In this document: positions 22,301-36,900 of the stretch, piece after piece | Layout of the letters: every line of letters starts with the position of its first letter | Numbering within the stretch: position 1 is the first letter of the stretch | NCBI RefSeq assembly: GCF_031143425.1 | Contig: NC_090451.1 | Location: 348,634,339 to 348,698,338 of the forward strand | Origin: Pleurodeles waltl | Lineage: Eukaryota; Chordata; Amphibia; Caudata; Salamandridae | Direction: 5' to 3' | Length of the DNA stretch: 64,000 bases | Position numbers and translations under genes: made by a program | Notes under the pieces: model-generated | What the model was told of the DNA's origin: nothing | What the model saw: the letters and a program-made list of their open reading frames with translations, nothing else | Databases searched by the model: none

Positions 22301-25118
22301 TTAGCCAAATTTTGAGGTTTGCAAAGGATTTTGGGTAACAGAACCTGGTCCGAGCACCACAAGTCACCCCTCCTTGGATTCCCCTAGGTCTCTAGTTTTC
22401 AGAAATGCACAGGTTTGGTAGGTTTCCCTAGGTGCCGGCTGAGCTAGATGCCAAAATCTACAGGTAGGCACTTCGCAAAAAACACCTCTGTTTTCTTCCA
22501 AAAATTTGGATGTGTCCACGTTGCGCTTTGGGGCGTTTCCTGTCGCGGGCGCTAGGCCTACCCACACAAGAGAGGTATCATTTTTATCGGGAGACTTGGG
22601 GGAAGGCTGGGTGGAAGGAAATTAGTGGCTCCTCTCAGATTCCAGAACTTTCTGCCACAGAAATGTGAGGAACATGTGTTTTTTTAGCCAAATTTTGATG
22701 TTTGCAAAGGATTCTGGGTAACAGAACCTGGTCCGAGCCCCACAAGTCACCCCTCCTTGGATTCCCCTAGGTCTCTAGTTTTCAGAAATGCACAGGTTTG
22801 GTAGGTTTCCCTAGGTGCCGGCTGAGCTAGAGGCCAAAATCAACAGGTAGGCACTTCGCAAAAAACACCTCTGTTTTCTTCCAAAAATTTGGATGTGTCC
22901 ACGTTGCGCTTTGGGGCGTTTCCTGTCGCAGGCGCTAGGCCTACCCACACAAGTGAGGTATCATTTTTATCGGGAGACTTGGGGGAACGCTGGGTGGAAG
23001 GAAATGTGTGGCTCCTCTCAGATTCCAGAACTTTTTGCCACAGAAATGTGAGGAACATGTGTTTTTTTTACCCAAATTTTGAGGTTTGCAAAGGATTCTG
23101 GGTAACAGAACCTGGTCCGAGCCCCGCAAGTCACCCCTCCTTGGATTCCCCTAGGTCTCTAGTTTTCAGAAATGCACAGGTTTGGTAGGTTTCCCTAGGT
23201 GCCGGCTGAGCTAGAGGCTAAAATCTACAGGTAGGCACTTCGCAAAAAACACCTCTGTTTTCTTCCAAAAATTTGGATGTGTCCACGTTGTGCTTTGTGC
23301 TTGTGCTTTCCTGTCGCGGGCGCTAGGCCTACCCACACAAGTGAGGTATCATTTTTATCAGGAGACTTGGGGGAACGCTGGGTGGAAGGAAATTTGTGGC
23401 TCCTCTCAGATTCCAGAACTTTCTGCCACAGAAATGTGAGGAACATGTGTGTTTTTAGCCAAATTTTGAGGTTTGCAAAGGATTCTGGTAACAAAACCTG
23501 GTCCGAGCCCCACAAGTCACCCCTCCTTGGATTCCCCTAGGTCTCTAGTTTACAGAAATGCACAGGTTTGGTAGGTTTCCCTAGGTGCCGGCTGAGCTAG
23601 AGGCCAAAATCTACAGGTAGGCACTTCGCAAAAAACACGTCTGTTTTCTTCCAAAAATTTGGATGTGTCCATGTTGCGCTTTGGGGCGTTTCCTGTCGCG
23701 GGCGCTAGGCCTACCCACACATGTGAGGTATCATTTTTATCGGGAGACTTGGGGGAACGCTGGGTGGAAGGAAATTTGTGGCTCCTCTCAGATTCCAGGA
23801 CTTTCTGCCACAGAAATGTGAGGAACATGTGTTTTTTTAGCCAAATTTTGAGGTTTGCAAAGGATTCTGGGTAACAGAACCTGGTCCGAGCCCCGCAAGT
23901 CACCCCTCCTTGGATTCCCCTAGGTCTCTAGTTTTCAGAAATGCACAGGTTTGGTAGGTTTCCCTAGGTGCCGGCTGAGCTAGATGCCAAAATCTACAGG
24001 TAGGCACTTCGCAAAAAACACCTCTGTTTTCTTCCAAAAATTTGGATGTGTCCACGTTGCGCTTTGGGGCGTTTCCTGTCGCGGGCGCTAGGCCTACCCA
24101 CACAAGTGAGGTATCATTTTTATCGGGAGACTTGGGGGAAGGCTGGGTGGAAGGAAATGTGTGGCTCCTCTCAGATTCCCGAACTTTCTGCCACAGAAAT
24201 GTGAGGAACATGTGTTTTTTTAGCCAAATTTTGAGGTTTGCAAAGGATTCTGGGTAACAGAACCTGGTCCGAGCACCACAAGTCACCCCTCCTTGGATTC
24301 CCCTAGGTCTCTAGTTTTCAGAAATGCACAGGTTTGGTAGGTTTCCCTAGGTGCCGGCTGAGCTAGATGCCAAAATCTACAGGTAGGCACTTCGCAAAAA
24401 ACACCTCTGTTTTCTTCCAAAAATTTGGATGTGTCCACGTTGCACTTTGGGGCGTTTCCTGTCGCGGGCGCTAGGCCTACCCACACAAGTGAGGTATCAT
24501 TTTTATCGGGAGACTTGGGGGAAGGCTGGGTGGAAGGAAATTAGTGGCTCCTCTCAGATTCCAGAACTTTCTGCCACAGAAATGTGAGGAACTTGTGTTT
24601 TTTTAGCCAAATTTTGATGTTTGCAAAGGATTCTGGGTAACAGAACCTGGTCCGAGCCCCACAAGTCACCCCTCCTTGGATTCCCCTAGGTCTCTAGTTT
24701 TCAGAAATGCACAGGTTTGGTAGGTTTCCCTAGGTGCCGGCTGAGCTAGAGGCCAAAATCAACAGGTAGGCACTTCGCAAAAAACACCTCTGTTTTCTTC
24801 CAAAAATTTGGATGTGTCCACGTTGCGCTTTGGGGCGTTTCCTGTCGCAGGCGCTAGGCCTACCCACACAAGTGAGGTATCATTTTTATCGGGAGACTTG
24901 GGGGAACGCTGGGTGGAAGGAAATTTGTGGCTCCTCTCAGATTCCAGAACTTTTTGCCACAGAAATGTGAGGAACATGTGTTTTTTTAGCCAAATTTTGA
25001 GGTTTGCAAAGGATTCTGGGTAACAGAACCTGGTCCGAGCCCCGCAAGTCACCCCTCCTTGGATTCCCCTAGGTCTCTAGTTTTCAGAAATGCACAGGTT
25101 TGGTAGGTTTCCCTAGGT
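19358..25118 (+). repeat. Three tandem 5-monomer HOR copies (types 5-1-2-3-4)
   Basis: Copies at 19358-21277 (1920 bp), 21278-23200 (1923 bp) and 23201-25118 (1918 bp). The third uses primed variants from its second monomer on (ACACGTCTG, CACATGTGAGG, TTGCACTTTGG). The same five-step order recurs at about 33934, 35853, 37774, 50424, 52727, 54647 and 61169, in one case with type 6 in place of 4. Confidence 0.85.
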
Positions 25119-25501
25119 GCCGGCTGAGCTAGAGGCCAAAATCTACAGGTAGGCACTTCGCAAAAAACACCTCTGTTTTCTTCAAAAAATTTGGATGTGT
25201 CCACGTTGCGCTTTGGGGCGTTTCCTGTCGCGGGCGCTAGGCCTACCCACACAAGTAAGGTATCATTTTTATCGGGAGACTTGGGGGAACGCTGGGTGGA
25301 AGGAAATTTGTGGCTCCTCTCAGATTCCCGAACTTTCTGCCACAGAAATGTGAGGAACATGTGTTTTTTTACCCAAATTTTGAGGTTTGCAAAGGATTCT
25401 GGGTAACAGAACCTGGTCCGAGCCCCGCAAGTCACCCCTCCTTGGACTCCCCTAGGTCTCTAGTTTTCAGAAATGCACAGGTTTGGTAGGTTTCCCTAGG
25501 T

Positions 25502-28500
25502 GCCGGCTGAGCTAGAGGCCAAAATCTACAGGTAGGCACTTCGCAAAAAACACCTCTGTTTCCTTCCAAAAATTTGGATGTGTCCACGATGCGCTTTGGG
25601 GCGTTTCCTGTCGCGGGCGCTAGGCCTACCCACACAAGTAAGGTATCATTTTTATCGGGAGACTTGGGGGAACGCTGGGTGGAAGGAAATTTGTGGCTCC
25701 TCTCAGATTCCCGAACTTTCTGCCACAGAAATGTGAGGAACATGTGTTTTTTTTACCCAAATTTTGAGGTTTGCAAAGGATTCTGGGTAACAGAACCTGG
25801 TCCGAGCCCCGCAAGTCACCCCTCCTTGGATTCCCCTAGGTCTCTAGTTTTCAGAAATGCACAGGTTTGGTAGGTTTCCCTAGGTGCCGGCTGAGCTAGA
25901 GGCCAAAATCTACAGGTAGGCACTTCGCAAAAAACACCTCTGTTTTCTTCCAAAAATTTGGATGTGTCCACGTTGCGCTTTGGGACGCTTCCTGTCGCGG
26001 GCGCTAGGCCTACCCACACAAGTGAGGTATCATTTTTATCGGGAGACTTGGGGGAAGGCTGGGTTGAAGGAAATGTGTGGCTCCTCTCAGATTCCAGAAC
26101 TTTCTGCCACAGAAATGTGAGGAACATGTGTTTTTTAAGCCAAATTTTGATGTTTGCAAAGGATTCTGGGTAACAGAACCTGGTCCGAGCCCCACAAGTC
26201 ACCCCTCCTTGGATTCCCCTAGGTCTCTAGTTTTCAGAAATGCACAGGTTTGGTAGGTTTCCCTAGGTGCCGGCTGAGCTAGAGGCCAAAATCTACAGGT
26301 AGGCACTTCGCAAAAAACACCTAATTTTTCTTCCAAAAATTTGGATGTGTCCATGTTGCGCTTTGAGGCGTTTCCTGTCGCTGGCGCTAGGCCTACCCAC
26401 ACAAGTGAGGTATCATTTTTATCGGGAGACCTGGGGGAACGCTGGGTGGAAGGAAATTCATGGCTCCTCTCAGATTTGCGAACTTTCTGCCACAGAAATG
26501 TGAGGAACATGTGTGTTTTTAGCCAAATTTTGAGGTTTGCAAAGGATTCTGGGTAACAAAACCTGGTCCGAGCCCCACAAGTCACCCCTCCTTGGATTCC
26601 CCTAGGTCTCTAGTTTACAGAAATGCACAGGTTTGGTAGGTTTCCCTAGGTGCCGGCTGAGCTAGAGGCCAAAATCTACATGTAGGCACTTCGCAAAAAA
26701 CACCTCTGTTTTCTTCAAAAAATTTGGATGTGTCCACGTTGCGCTTTGGGGCGTTTCCTGTCGCGGGCGCTAGGCCTACCCACACAAGTAAGGTATCATT
26801 TTTATCGGGAGACTTGGGGGAACGCTGGGTGGAAGGAAATTTGTGGCTCCTCTCAGATTCCCGAACTTTCTGCCACAGAAATGTGAGGAACATGTGTTTT
26901 TTTTACCCAAATTTTGAGGTTTGCAAAGGATTCTGGGTAACAGAACCTGGTCTGAGCCCCTCAAGTCACCCCTCCTTGGATTCCCCTAGGTCTCTAGTTT
27001 TCAGAAATGCACAGGTTTGGTAGGTTTCCCTAGGTGCCGGCTGAGCTAGAGGCCAAAATCTACAGGTAGGCACTTCGCAAAAAACACCTCTGTTTTCTTC
27101 CAAAAATGTTGATGTGTCCACGTTGCGCTTTGGGGCGTTTCCTGTCGCAGGCGCTAGGCCTACCCACACAAGTGAGGTATCATTTTTATCGGGAGACTTG
27201 GGGGAACGCTGGGTGGAAGGAAATTTGTGGCCCCTCTCAGATTCCAGAACTTTTTGCCACAGAAATGTGAGGAACATGTGTTTTTTTAGCCAAATTTTGA
27301 GGTTTGCAAAGGATTCTGGGTAACAGAACCTGGTCCGAGCCCCGCAAGTCACCCCTCCTTGGATTCCCCTAGGTCTCTAGTTTTCAGAAATGCACAGGTT
27401 TGGTAGGTTTCCCTAGGTGCCGGCTGAGCTAGAGGCCAAAATCTACAGGTAGGCACTTCGCAAAAAACACCTCTGTTTTCTTCCCAAAATTTGGATGTGT
27501 CCACGTTGCGCTTTGGGGCGTTTCCTGTCGCGGGCGCTAGGCCTACCCACACAAGTGAGGTATCATTTTTATCGGGAGACTTGGGGGAAGGCTGGGTGGA
27601 AGGAAATGTGTGGCTCCTCTCAGATTCCAGAACTTTCTGCCACAGAAATGTGAGGAACATGTGTTTTTTTAGCCAAATTTTGAGGTTTGCAAAGGATTCT
27701 GGGTAACAGAACCTGGTCCGAGCACCACAAGTCACCCCTCCTTGGATTCCCCTAGGTCTCTAGTTTTCAGAAATGCACAGGTTTGGTAGGTTTCCCTAGG
27801 TGCCGGCTGAGCTAGAGGCCAAAATATACAGGTAGGCACTTCGCAAAAAACACCTCTGTTTTCTTCCAAAAATTTGGATGTGTCCACGTTGCGCTTTGGG
27901 GCGTTTCCTGTCGCGGGCGCTAGGCCTACCCACACAAGTGAGGTATCATTTTTATCGGGAGACTTGGGGGAACGCTGGGTGGAAGGAAATTTGTGGCTCC
28001 TCTCAGATTCCAGGACTTTCTGCCACAGAAATGTGAGGAACATGTGTTTTTTTAGCCAAATTTTGAGGTTTGCAAAGGATTCTGGGTAACAGAACCTGGT
28101 CCGAGCCCCGCAAGTCACCCCTCCTTGGATTCCCCTAGGTCTCTAGTTTTCAGAAATGCACAGGTTTGGTAGGTTTCCCTAGGTGCCGGCTGAGCTAGAT
28201 GCCAAAATCTACAGGTAGGCACTTCGCAAAAAACACCTCTGTTTTCTTCCAAAAATTTGGATGTGTCCACGTTGCGCTTTGGGGCGTTTCCTGTCGCGGG
28301 CGCTAGGCCTACCCACACAAGTGAGGTATCATTTTTATCGGGAGACTTGGGGGAAGGCTGGGTGGAAGGAAATGTGTGGCTCCTCTCAGATTCCAGAACT
28401 TTCTGCCACAGAAATGTGAGGAACATGTGTTTTTTTAGCCAAATTTTGAGGTTTGCAAAGGATTCTGGGTAACAGAACCTGGTCCGAGCACCACAAGTCA

Positions 28501-31500
28501 CCCCTCCTTGGATTCCCCTAGGTCTCTAGTTTTCAGAAATGCACAGGTTTGGTAGGTTTCCCTAGGTGCCGGCTGAGCTAGATGCCAAAATCTACAGGTA
28601 GGCACTTCGCAAAAAACACCTCTGTTTTCTTCCAAAAATTTGGATGTGTCCACGTTGCGCTTTGGAGCGTTTCCTGTCGCGGGCGCTAGGCCTACCCACA
28701 CAAGTGAGGTATCATTTTTATCGGGAGACTTGGGGGAAGGCTGGGTGGAAGGAAATTAGTGGCTCCTCTCAGATTCCAGAACTTTCTGCCACAGAAATGT
28801 GAGGAACATGTGTTTTTTTAGCCAAATTTTGATGTTTGCAAAGGATTCTGGGTAACAGAACCTGGTCCGAGCCCCACAAGTCACCCCTCCTTGGATTCCC
28901 CTAGGTCTCTAGTTTTCAGAAATGCACAGGTTTGGTAGGTTTCCCTAGGTGCCGGCTGAGCTAGAGGCCAAAATCAACAGGTAGGCACTTCGCAAAAAAC
29001 ACCTCTGTTTTCTTCCAAAAATTTGGATGTGTCCACGTTGCGCTTTGGGGCGTTTCCTGTCGCAGGCGCTAGGCCTACCCACACAAGTGAGGTATCATTT
29101 TTATCGGGAGACTTGGGGGAACGCTGGGTGGAAGGAAATGTGTGGCTCCTCTCAGATTCCAGAACTTTTTGCCACAGAAATGTGAGGAACATGTGTTTTT
29201 TTTACCCAAATTTTGAGGTTTGCAAAGGATTCTGGGTAACAGAACCTGGTCCGAGCCCCGCAAGTCACCCCTCCTTGGATTCCCCTAGGTCTCTAGTTTT
29301 CAGAAATGCACAGGTTTGGTAGGTTTCCCTAGGTGCCGGCTGAGCTAGAGGCCAAAATCTACAGGTAGGCACTTCGCAAAAAACACCTCTGTTTTCTTCC
29401 AAAAATTTGGATGTGTCCACGTTGCGCTTTGGGGCGTTTCCTGTCGCGGGCGCTAGGCCTACCCACACAAGTAAGGTATCATTTTTATCGGGAGACTTGG
29501 GGGAACGCTGGGTGGAAGGAAATTTGTGGCTCCTCTCAGATTCCCGAACTTTCTGCCACAGAAATGTGAGGAGCATGTGTTTTTTTAGCCAAATTTTGAG
29601 GTTTCCAAAGGATTCTGGGTAACAGAACCTGGTCCGAGCCCCGCAAGTCACCCCTCCTTGGATTCTCCTAGGTCTCTAGTTTTCAGAAATGCACAGGTTT
29701 GGTAGGTTTCCCTAGGTGCCTGCTGAGCTAGAGGCTAAAATCTACAGGTAGGCACTTCGCAAAAAACACCTCTGTTTCCTTCCAAAAATTTGGATGTGTC
29801 CACGATGCGCTTTGGGGCGTTTCCTGTCGCGGGCGCTAGGCCTACCCACACAAGTAAGGTATCATTTTTATCGGGAGACTTGGGGGAACGCTGGGTGGAA
29901 GGAAATTTGTGGCTCCTCTCAGATTCCCGAACTTTCTGCCACAGAAATGTGAGGAACATGTGTTTTTTTTACCCAAATTTTGAGGTTTGCAAAGGATTCT
30001 GGGTAACAGAACCTGGTCCGAGCCCCGCAAGTCACCCCTCCTTGGATTCCCCTAGGTCTCTAGTTTTCAGAAATGCACAGGTTTGGTAGGTTTCCCTAGG
30101 TGCCGGCTGAGCTAGAGGCCAAAATCTACAGGTAGGCACTTCGCAAAAAACACCTCTGTTTTCTTCCAAAAATTTGGATGTGTCCACGTTGCGCTTTGGG
30201 ACGCTTCCTGTCGCGGGCGCTAGGCCTACCCACACAAGTGAGGTATCATTTTTATCGGGAGACTTGGGGGAAGGCTGGGTTGAAGGAAATGTGTGGCTCC
30301 TCTCAGATTCCAGAACTTTCTGCCACAGAAATGTGAGGAACATGTGTTTTTTAAGCCAAATTTTGATGTTTGCAAAGGATTCTGGGTAACAGAACCTGGT
30401 CCGAGCCCCACAAGTCACCCCTCCTTGGATTCCCCTAGGTCTCTAGTTTTCAGAAATGCACAGGTTTGGTAGGTTTCCCTAGGTGCCGGCTGAGCTAGAG
30501 GCCAAAATCTACAGGTAGGCACTTCGCAAAAAACACCTAATTTTTCTTCCAAAAATTTGGATGTGTCCATGTTGCGCTTTGAGGCGTTTCCTGTCGCTGG
30601 CGCTAGGCCTACCCACACAAGTGAGGTATCATTTTTATCGGGAGACCTGGGGGAACGCTGGGTGGAAGGAAATTCATGGCTCCTCTCAGATTTGCGAACT
30701 TTCTGCCACAGAAATGTGAGGAACATGTGTGTTTTTAGCCAAATTTTGAGGTTTGCAAAGGATTCTGGGTAACAAAACCTGGTCCGAGCCCCACAAGTCA
30801 CCCCTCCTTGGATTCCCCTAGGTCTCTAGTTTACAGAAATGCACAGGTTTGGTAGGTTTCCCTAGGTGCCGGCTGAGCTAGAGGCCAAAATCTACATGTA
30901 GGCACTTCGCAAAAAACACCTCTGTTTTCTTCAAAAAATTTGGATGTGTCCACGTTGCGCTTTGGGGCGTTTCCTGTCGCGGGCGCTAGGCCTACCCACA
31001 CAAGTAAGGTATCATTTTTATCGGGAGACTTGGGGGAACGCTGGGTGGAAGGAAATTTGTGGCTCCTCTCAGATTCCCGAACTTTCTGCCACAGAAATGT
31101 GAGGAACATGTGTTTTTTTTACCCAAATTTTGAGGTTTGCAAAGGATTCTGGGTAACAGAACCTGGTCTGAGCCCCTCAAGTCACCCCTCCTTGGATTCC
31201 CCTAGGTCTCTAGTTTTCAGAAATGCACAGGTTTGGTAGGTTTCCCTAGGTGCCGGCTGAGCTAGAGGCCAAAATCTACAGGTAGGCACTTCGCAAAAAA
31301 CACCTCTGTTTTCTTCCAAAAATGTTGATGTGTCCACGTTGCGCTTTGGGGCGTTTCCTGTCGCAGGCGCTAGGCCTACCCACACAAGTGAGGTATCATT
31401 TTTATCGGGAGACTTGGGGGAACGCTGGGTGGAAGGAAATTTGTGGCCCCTCTCAGATTCCAGAACTTTTTGCCACAGAAATGTGAGGAACATGTGTTTT

Positions 31501-33933
31501 TTTAGCCAAATTTTGAGGTTTGCAAAGGATTCTGGGTAACAGAACCTGGTCCGAGCCCCGCAAGTCACCCCTCCTTGGATTCCCCTAGGTCTCTAGTTTT
31601 CAGAAATGCACAGGTTTGGTAGGTTTCCCTAGGTGCCGGCTGAGCTAGAGGCCAAAATCTACAGGTAGGCACTTCGCAAAAAACACCTCTGTTTTCTTCC
31701 CAAAATTTGGATGTGTCCACGTTGCGCTTTGGGGCGTTTCCTGTCGCGGGCGCTAGGCCTACCCACACAAGTGAGGTATCATTTTTATCGGGAGACTTGG
31801 GGGAAGGCTGGGTGGAAGGAAATGTGTGGCTCCTCTCAGATTCCAGAACTTTCTGCCACAGAAATGTGAGGAACATGTGTTTTTTTAGCCAAATTTTGAG
31901 GTTTGCAAAGGATTCTGGGTAACAGAACCTGGTCCGAGCACCACAAGTCACCCCTCCTTGGATTCCCCTAGGTCTCTAGTTTTCAGAAATGCACAGGTTT
32001 GGTAGGTTTCCCTAGGTGCCGGCTGAGCTAGAGGCCAAAATATACAGGTAGGCACTTCGCAAAAAACACCTCTGTTTTCTTCCAAAAATTTGGATGTGTC
32101 CACGTTGCGCTTTGGGGCGTTTCCTGTCGCGGGCGCTAGGCCTACCCACACAAGTGAGGTATCATTTTTATCGGGAGACTTGGGGGAACGCTGGGTGGAA
32201 GGAAATTTGTGGCTCCTCTCAGATTCCAGGACTTTCTGCCACAGAAATGTGAGGAACATGTGTTTTTTTAGCCAAATTTTGAGGTTTGCAAAGGATTCTG
32301 GGTAACAGAACCTGGTCCGAGCCCCGCAAGTCACCCCTCCTTGGATTCCCCTAGGTCTCTAGTTTTCAGAAATGCACAGGTTTGGTAGGTTTCCCTAGGT
32401 GCCGGCTGAGCTAGATGCCAAAATCTACAGGTAGGCACTTCGCAAAAAACACCTCTGTTTTCTTCCAAAAATTTGGATGTGTCCACGTTGCGCTTTGGGG
32501 CGTTTCCTGTCGCGGGCGCTAGGCCTACCCACACAAGTGAGGTATCATTTTTATCGGGAGACTTGGGGGAAGGCTGGGTGGAAGGAAATGTGTGGCTCCT
32601 CTCAGATTCCAGAACTTTCTGCCACAGAAATGTGAGGAACATGTGTTTTTTTAGCCAAATTTTGAGGTTTGCAAAGGATTCTGGGTAACAGAACCTGGTC
32701 CGAGCACCACAAGTCACCCCTCCTTGGATTCCCCTAGGTCTCTAGTTTTCAGAAATGCACAGGTTTGGTAGGTTTCCCTAGGTGCCGGCTGAGCTAGATG
32801 CCAAAATCTACAGGTAGGCACTTCGCAAAAAACACCTCTGTTTTCTTCCAAAAATTTGGATGTGTCCACGTTGCGCTTTGGGGCGTTTCCTGTCGCGGGC
32901 GCTAGGCCTACCCACACAAGTGAGGTATCATTTTTATCGGGAGACTTGGGGGAAGGCTGGGTGGAAGGAAATTAGTGGCTCCTCTCAGATTCCAGAACTT
33001 TCTGCCACAGAAATGTGAGGAACATGTGTTTTTTTAGCCAAATTTTGATGTTTGCAAAGGATTCTGGGTAACAGAACCTGGTCCGAGCCCCACAAGTCAC
33101 CCCTCCTTGGATTCCCCTAGGTCTCTAGTTTTCAGAAATGCACAGGTTTGGTAGGTTTCCCTAGGTGCCGGCTGAGCTAGAGGCCAAAATCAACAGGTAG
33201 GCACTTCGCAAAAAACACCTCTGTTTTCTTCCAAAAATTTGGATGTGTCCACGTTGCGCTTTGGGGCGTTTCCTGTCGCAGGCGCTAGGCCTACCCACAC
33301 AAGTGAGGTATCATTTTTATCGGGAGACTTGGGGGAACGCTGGGTGGAAGGAAATGTGTGGCTCCTCTCAGATTCCAGAACTTTTTGCCACAGAAATGTG
33401 AGGAACATGTGTTTTTTTTACCCAAATTTTGAGGTTTGCAAAGGATTCTGGGTAACAGAACCTGGTCCGAGCCCCGCAAGTCACCCCTCCTTGGATTCCC
33501 CTAGGTCTCTAGTTTTCAGAAATGCACAGGTTTGGTAGGTTTCCCTAGGTGCCGGCTGAGCTAGAGGCCAAAATCTACAGGTAGGCACTTCGCAAAAAAC
33601 ACCTCTGTTTTCTTCCAAAAATTTGGATGTGTCCACGTTGCGCTTTGGGGCGTTTCCTGTCGCGGGCGCTAGGCCTACCCACACAAGTAAGGTATCATTT
33701 TTATCGGGAGACTTGGGGGAACGCTGGGTGGAAGGAAATTTGTGGCTCCTCTCAGATTCCCGAACTTTCTGCCACAGAAATGTGAGGAGCATGTGTTTTT
33801 TTAGCCAAATTTTGAGGTTTCCAAAGGATTCTGGGTAACAGAACCTGGTCCGAGCCCCGCAAGTCACCCCTCCTTGGATTCTCCTAGGTCTCTAGTTTTC
33901 AGAAATGCACAGGTTTGGTAGGTTTCCCTAGGT
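25502..33933 (+). repeat. Tandem duplication of an 11-monomer HOR, 4,216 bp per copy
   Basis: Copies at 25502-29717 and 29718-33933, each ordered 8-9-10-7'-11-12-1-2-3-4-6. Every landmark I compared is offset by exactly 4,216 bp (25574/29790, 26341/30557, 27491/31707, 29407/33623). Private variants are shared, such as TTTTTTAAGCC, TGGCCCCTC and GTCTGAGCCCCTC. The clearest differences are at the very start of the copies, where the preceding monomer differs. Confidence 0.9.
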
Positions 33934-36900
33934 GCCTGCTGAGCTAGAGGCTAAAATCTACAGGTAGGCACTTCGCAAAAAACACCTCTGTTTTCTTCCA
34001 AAAATTTGGATGTGTCCACGTTGTGCTTTGTGCTTGTGCTTTCCTGTCGCGGGCGCTAGGCCTACCCACACAAGTGAGGTATCATTTTTATCAGGAGACT
34101 TGGGGGAACGCTGGGTGGAAGGAAATTTGTGGCTCCTCTCAGATTCCAGAACTTTCTGCCACAGAAATGTGAGGAACATGTGTGTTTTTAGCCAAATTTT
34201 GAGGTTTGCAAAGGATTCTGGGTAACAAAACCTGGTCCGAGCCCCACAAGTCACCCCTCCTTGGATTCCCCTAGGTCTCTAGTTTACAGAAATGCACAGG
34301 TTTGGTAGGTTTCCCTAGGTGCCGGCTGAGCTAGAGGCCAAAATCTACAGGTAGGCACTTCGCAAAAAACACCTCTGTTTTCTTCCAAAAATTTGGATGT
34401 GTCCACGTTGCGCTTTGGGGCGTTTCCTGTCGCGGGCGCTAGGCCTACCCACACAAGTGAGGTATCATTTTTATCGGGAGACTTGGGGGAACGCTGGGTG
34501 GAAGGAAATTTGTGGCTCCTCTCAGATTCCAGGACTTTCTGCCACAGAAATGTGAGGAACATATGTTTTTTTAGCCAAATTTTGAGGTTTGCAAAGGATT
34601 CTGGGTAACAGAACCTGGTCCGAGCCCCGCAAGTCACCCCTCCTTGGATTCCCCTAGGTCTCTAGTTTTCAGAAATGCACAGGTTTGGTAGGTTTCCCTA
34701 GGTGCCGGCTGAGCTAGATGCCAAAATCTACAGGTAGGCACTTCGCAAAAAACACCTCTGTTTTCTTCCAAAAATTTGGATGTGTCCACGTTGCGCTTTG
34801 GGGCGTTTCCTGTCGCGGGCGCTAGGCCTACCCACACAAGTGAGGTATCATTTTTATCGGGAGACTTGGGGGAAGGCTGGGTGGAAGGAAATGTGTGGCT
34901 CCTCTCAGATTCCAGAACTTTCTGCCACAGAAATGTGAGGAACATGTGTTTTTTTAGCCAAATTTTGAGGTTTGCAAAGGATTCTGGGTAACAGAACCTG
35001 GTCCGAGCACCACATGTCACCCCTCCTTGGATTCCCCTAGGTCTCTAGTTTTCAGAAATGCACAGGTTTGGTAGGTTTCCCTAGGTGCCAGCTGAGCTAG
35101 ATGCCAAAATCTACAGGTAGGCACTTCGCAAAAAACACCTCTGTTTTCTTCCAAAAATTTGGATGTGTCCACGTTGCGCTTTGGGGCGTTTCCTGTCGCG
35201 GGCGCTAGGCCTACCCACACAAGTGAGGTATCATTTTTATCGGGAGACTTGGGGGAAGGCTGGGTGGAAGGAAATTAGTGGCTCCTCTCAGATTCCAGAA
35301 CTTTCTGCCACAGAAATGTGAGGAACATGTGTTTTTTTAGCCAAATTTTGATGTTTGCAAAGGATTCTGGGTAACAGAACCTGGTCCGAGCCCCACAAGT
35401 CACCCCTCCTTGGATTCCCCAAGGTCTCTAGTTTTCAGAAATGCACAGGTTTGGTAGGTTTCCCTAGGTGCCGGCTGAGCTAGAGGCCAAAATCTACAGG
35501 TAGGCACTTCGCAAAAAACACCTCTGTTTTCTTCCAAAAATTTGGATGTGTCCACGTTGCGCTTTGGGGCGTTTCCTGTCGCGGGCGCTAGGCCTACCCA
35601 CACAAGTAAGGTATCATTTTTATCGGGAGACTTGGGGGAACGCTGGGTGGAAGGAAATTTGTGGCTCCTCTCAGATTCCCGAACTTTCTGCCACAGAAAT
35701 GTGAGGAGCATGTGTTTTTTTAGCCAAATTTTGAGGTTTCCAAAGGATTCTGGGTAACAGAACCTGGTCCGAGCCCCGCAAGTCACCCCTCCTTGGATTC
35801 TCCTAGGTCTCTAGTTTTCAGAAATGCACAGGTTTGGTAGGTTTCCCTAGGTGCCTGCTGAGCTAGAGGCTAAAATCTACAGGTAGGCACTTCGCAAAAA
35901 ACACCTCTGTTTTCTTCCAAAAATTTGGATGTGTCCACGTTGTGCTTTGTGCTTGTGCTTTCCTGTCGCGGGCGCTAGGCCTACCCACACAAGTGAGGTA
36001 TCATTTTTATCAGGAGACTTGGGGGAACGCTGGGTGGAAGGAAATTTGTGGCTCCTCTCAGATTCCAGAACTTTCTGCCACAGAAATGTGAGGAACATGT
36101 GTGTTTTTAGCCAAATTTTGAGGTTTGCAAAGGATTCTGGGTAACAAAACCTGGTCCGAGCCCCACAAGTCACCCCTCCTTGGATTCCCCTAGGTCTCTA
36201 GTTTACAGAAATGCACAGGTTTGGTAGGTTTCCCTAGGTGCCCGGCTGAGCTAGAGGCCAAAATCTACAGGTAGGCACTTCGCAAAAAACACCTCTGTTT
36301 TCTTCCAAAAATTTGGATGTGTCCACGTTGCGCTTTGGGGCGTTTCCTGTCGCGGGCGCTAGGCCTACCCACACAAGTGAGGTATCATTTTTATCGGGAG
36401 ACTTGGGGGAACGCTGGGTGGAAGGAAATTTGTGGCTCCTCTCAGATTCCAGGACTTTCTGCCACAGAAATGTGAGGAACATGTGTTTTTTTAGCCAAAT
36501 TTTGAGGTTTGCAAAGGATTCTGGGTAACAGAACCTGGTCCGAGCCCCGCAAGTCACCCCTCCTTGGATTCCCCTAGGTCTCTAGTTTTCAGAAATGCAC
36601 AGGTTTGGTAGGTTTCCCTAGGTGCCGGCTGAGCTAGATGCCAAAATCTACAGGTAGGCACTTCGCAAAAAACACCTCTGTTTTCTTCCAAAAATTTGGA
36701 TGTGTCCACGTTGCGCTTTGGGGCGTTTCCTGTCGCGGGCGCTAGGCCTACCCACACAAGTGAGGTATCATTTTTATCGGGAGACTTGGGGGAAGGCTGG
36801 GTGGAAGGAAATGTGTGGCTCCTCTCAGATTCCAGAACTTTCTGCCACAGAAATGTGAGGAACATGTGTTTTTTTAGCCAAATTTTGAGGTTTGCAAAGG

